From an uncultured Veillonellaceae bacterium (GTDB taxonomy: Bacteria; Bacillota; Negativicutes; Veillonellales; Negativicoccaceae): DNA of 26,001 nt. How positions within the stretch are numbered: position 1 is the stretch's first letter; each line of letters opens with the position of its first letter. The notes under the pieces are model-generated. The model saw only the letters and a program-made list of their open reading frames with translations. It made no database searches and was not told where the DNA came from. Both the position numbers and the translations under genes were made by a program. Shown piece by piece: positions 23,700-26,001 of the stretch. The stretch spans positions 1-26,001 of the forward strand of contig USPU01000008.1 in NCBI GenBank assembly GCA_900556745.1, in the 5' to 3' direction.

Positions 23700-25575
23700 A
23701 GTTGACTCCCTGTTGCCGTTGCTGCTCCAAATAAATCATCAACACGGTAATATCCGCCGGCGAAACGCCGGAAACGCGCGAGGCCTGACCTAATGTGGCC
23801 GGCTTGACCTGCTGCAGCTTTTGCCGCGCTTCGATCGAAATGCCGCGCAACGTATCGTACGGCAAATCGTCCGGAAGTCGCGTCGTTTCCATTTTCTGCT
23901 GACGGCGAATGCGTTCCTGCTGTTTCGTAATATAACCTTCGTACTTGGTCGAAACAGACAGCTCTTCCCGCACATCGATGCCCGGATCGTCCCAGCCGAG
24001 CAAATCCGCGATATCCATATACGAAAGCTCCGGTCGCCGCAATAATTGCGCAGCGGTCGTGCCGGTTTTCAGCGCGGCGCTTCCCAAACGCGTGAGATAG
24101 GCATTCGTTTCCGCTGTCGGCGTAAGCATCGTTTCGCTCAACTTTCGATGCCCTTCTTCCACCGCGACGCGTTTCGCTTCATACCGCGCCCAACGCTCGT
24201 CACTTACTAAACCGAGTGTACGCCCGAGCGGCGTTAAACGCAAATCCGCATTGTCCTGACGCAATAACAGACGATATTCACTGCGGCTCGTCATCATGCG
24301 ATACGGTTCATTCGTACCCTTCGTCACCAAGTCGTCAATCAGCGTGCCGATGTAGGCTTGCGCGCGCGTCAGCGTAAACGGTTCTTTACCGAGTACATAA
24401 TGCGCCGCGTTAATGCCGGCGATGAAACCCTGCGCCGCGGCTTCTTCATAACCCGATGTTCCGTTGGCCTGGCCGGCGGAAAAAAGTCCGTCGCATTTTT
24501 TATAACGCAAGCCCGCCGTCAGCTGCAACGGGTCCAGACATTCATATTCAATCGCGTACGCCGGACGCATGATTTCGACATGCTCCAAGCCGGGAATCGT
24601 ACGCAAAAAAGCATACTGCACGTCCATCGGCAGCGATGTCGACATGCCCTGGACATACATTTCATTCGTTTCCAAACCTTCCGGCTCGATAAAGAGTTGA
24701 TGCCGTTCTTTATCCGCAAAGCGCACCACTTTATCTTCAATCGAAGGACAATAGCGCGCACCGACGCCGTGCACCAGCCCCGCGTATAAAGGAGCTCGAT
24801 CCAAGTTGGCGCGAATAATCGCATGCGTTTCCGCATTGGTATAAGTCAACCAGCAACAAGTCGCGTTACGATCTTTGCGTTCGGATAAAAAGGAAAATGT
24901 GTGTGAATCCTTGTCGCCGTCCTGACGTTCCATGCGCTCAAGTGACAGCGTGCGCAGATCGACTCGACTCGGCGTGCCCGTTTTGAAACGACGCAGTTCG
25001 ACGCCATGCTCTCGCAATGAATCCGCAAGTTTCAAACTCGCTCGGTAACCGTTCGGACCGCCGCTGTACTTATGCGTTCCAATCAGGATTTCACCTTGTA
25101 AATACGTTCCTGTCGCCAAGACAACCGCTTTTGCGCGATACGCTTCATCCAGCTCCGTTTTAATTCCGGTTACGCGACCGTCCTCTACCAGAAGATCTGT
25201 TACCATCAATTGCTTGACATCCAGCCGCGGCTCATTTTCAACGATTTGTTTCATGCGACGATGGTATGCGTTTTTATCATTTTGCGCGCGTAACGCATGG
25301 ACAGCCGGCCCTTTGCCCCGGTTGAGCATGCGCATCTGAATCGCCGTTTCATCGGCGACTATCCCCATCTGTCCGCCCAACGCGTCCAACTCCCGCACGA
25401 GCTGGCTCTTACCCGGACCGCCGATCGCCGGATTACACGGCATCATCGCGATATTTTCTAAACTGATCGTGCACAACAATGTGCGCGCGCCCAAACGCGC
25501 CGCGGCGAGGCCCGCTTCGCAGCCCGCATGGCCGGCGCCGATCACGATCACGTCGTAACTTGCTACTTCGTACAT
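23689..25575 (-). CDS. mnmG: tRNA uridine-5-carboxymethylaminomethyl modification enzyme MnmG
   Basis: MnmG (GidA) is the FAD enzyme that, with MnmE, modifies U34 of certain tRNAs. The 628-aa product has the FAD-binding IGAGHAGCEAG at residues 12-22. Other family marks are PAIGGPGKSQL near residue 51 and a C-terminal MnmE/tRNA-binding region with KYEGYITKQQERI. A frame opens at 25650, but the ATG at 25575 follows AAGGGGAAG and gives the standard N-terminus. It starts 10 bp after the mnmE stop. Confidence 0.97.
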   Translation of the reverse strand: MYEVASYDVIVIGAGHAGCEAGLAAARLGARTLLCTISLENIAMMPCNPAIGGPGKSQLVRELDALGGQMGIVADETAIQMRMLNRGKGPAVHALRAQNDKNAYHRRMKQIVENEPRLDVKQLMVTDLLVEDGRVTGIKTELDEAYRAKAVVLATGTYLQGEILIGTHKYSGGPNGYRASLKLADSLREHGVELRRFKTGTPSRVDLRTLSLERMERQDGDKDSHTFSFLSERKDRNATCCWLTYTNAETHAIIRANLDRAPLYAGLVHGVGARYCPSIEDKVVRFADKERHQLFIEPEGLETNEMYVQGMSTSLPMDVQYAFLRTIPGLEHVEIMRPAYAIEYECLDPLQLTAGLRYKKCDGLFSAGQANGTSGYEEAAAQGFIAGINAAHYVLGKEPFTLTRAQAYIGTLIDDLVTKGTNEPYRMMTSRSEYRLLLRQDNADLRLTPLGRTLGLVSDERWARYEAKRVAVEEGHRKLSETMLTPTAETNAYLTRLGSAALKTGTTAAQLLRRPELSYMDIADLLGWDDPGIDVREELSVSTKYEGYITKQQERIRRQQKMETTRLPDDLPYDTLRGISIEARQKLQQVKPATLGQASRVSGVSPADITVLMIYLEQQRQQGVNYDA

Positions 25576-25585
25576 ATTCTTCCCC

Positions 25586-26001
25586 TTACTTACCGACGCA
25601 AAAACGTCGGAAAATTTCATCGGTAATGCTTGCCTCCGGGTTCCGCCCAACGATCGCTCCCAACGCGTCCCAGGCCGCCCGTAAATCTTCCGTAATCAAA
25701 TCTTCCATCAAACCTTCATGCAGACCCTGCTGCGCGGAACGCAAGGAAGCGAGCGCCCGACGCGCCAAATCCTCCTGGCGCACGTTCGTCAAAAGGACGC
25801 TGTCCGCGCCGGCTTGCAGCCGGTGTTGCTCGACATAGGTCGCCAACGCGTTGCCGAGCTCGTCCATACCGGTGCCTGTACGCGCCGCGATCGCTACCTG
25901 CGGGAGGCCGCCGGTGAGCGCCTTCACCTCGTCAAGATCCGCCCGCAAAGGCAAATCCGTTTTATTTAAAAGTAAAATCGCCGCTTTGTTTTGCAAGGTC
26001 G
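25586..26001 (-). CDS. mnmE: tRNA modification GTPase MnmE, 5' part beyond window edge
   Basis: Only the last ~138 codons are visible. MnmE is the GTPase partner of MnmG. The G4 motif NKTDL and the following G5-like region are present, and the C-terminus ends in DEIFRRFCVGK. This contains the Cys of the conserved CxGK motif needed for tRNA modification. The start codon and N-terminal tetrahydrofolate-binding domain lie to the right of the window. The presence of mnmE at this edge predicts oriC nearby in that direction. Confidence 0.95.
   Translation of the reverse strand, partial: TLQNKAAILLLNKTDLPLRADLDEVKALTGGLPQVAIAARTGTGMDELGNALATYVEQHRLQAGADSVLLTNVRQEDLARRALASLRSAQQGLHEGLMEDLITEDLRAAWDALGAIVGRNPEASITDEIFRRFCVGK

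Noticed and set aside
1..26001. CRISPR arrays, insertion sequences, prophage genes or integrases
   Set aside because: No repeated spacers, transposase motifs, long terminal repeats or phage genes could be seen; the window is a largely housekeeping region.

Overview
The window is almost entirely protein-coding and reads as the neighbourhood of a chromosomal replication origin in a Firmicute. The order mnmE-mnmG-rsmG-(ppk2)-parA-parB-DUF4446-M23 peptidase is the classic origin-proximal block of Firmicutes. oriC is therefore expected a few kb beyond the right edge, which is an inference. Three parS centromere-like sites lie in the window. The moderately high GC and CGCG-rich codon use, a livKHMGF-type amino-acid importer, AddAB repair enzymes and a DUF4446 gene suggest an anaerobic Firmicute. 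Negativicutes (Veillonellales-like) is my best guess, but the lineage cannot be proved from the sequence alone.

Layout, left to right, with nearly all genes on the minus strand: addA (3' end cut by the left edge) and addB, 1-6036; an MdtG-like MFS exporter, 7319-6120; a GltD-like NAD(P)H oxidoreductase directly downstream of a tRNA-Arg(CCU), 8983-7486; ychF preceded by an aminotransferase-like gene lacking the PLP lysine, 11199-9048; the only plus-strand gene, an AEC-family carrier, 11365-12336; a seven-gene branched-chain amino-acid ABC importer operon (two binding proteins, livH, livM, livG, livF), 18147-12383, counting its promoter-proximal leader; an AT-rich, apparently gene-free gap, 18233-18820; then M23 peptidase, DUF4446, parB, parA, ppk2, rsmG, mnmG and the 3' end of mnmE up to the right edge. 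(The importer has six protein genes: two binding proteins, two permeases, two ATPases.)

If the origin lies to the right, the minus-strand genes are co-directional with replication and the AEC gene is the single head-on gene. Transcription units are well delimited. Intrinsic terminators follow the MFS, gltD-like, livF/AEC, M23 and ppk2 genes. Promoters can be read upstream of the binding-protein gene (a clean -35/-10 pair) and, as extended -10 elements, upstream of addB, the MFS gene, the AEC gene and parA.

The observations most worth following are: a parS core that forms the stem of the convergent AEC/livF terminator, in addition to two parS sites in the parAB genes; an intact aminotransferase-like reading frame that has lost the catalytic lysine and the conserved Asn; an AddB without an N-terminal Walker A; a tRNA gene abutting the GltD-like gene with no room for a promoter; and a CxxC-containing fragment in the AT-rich gap.
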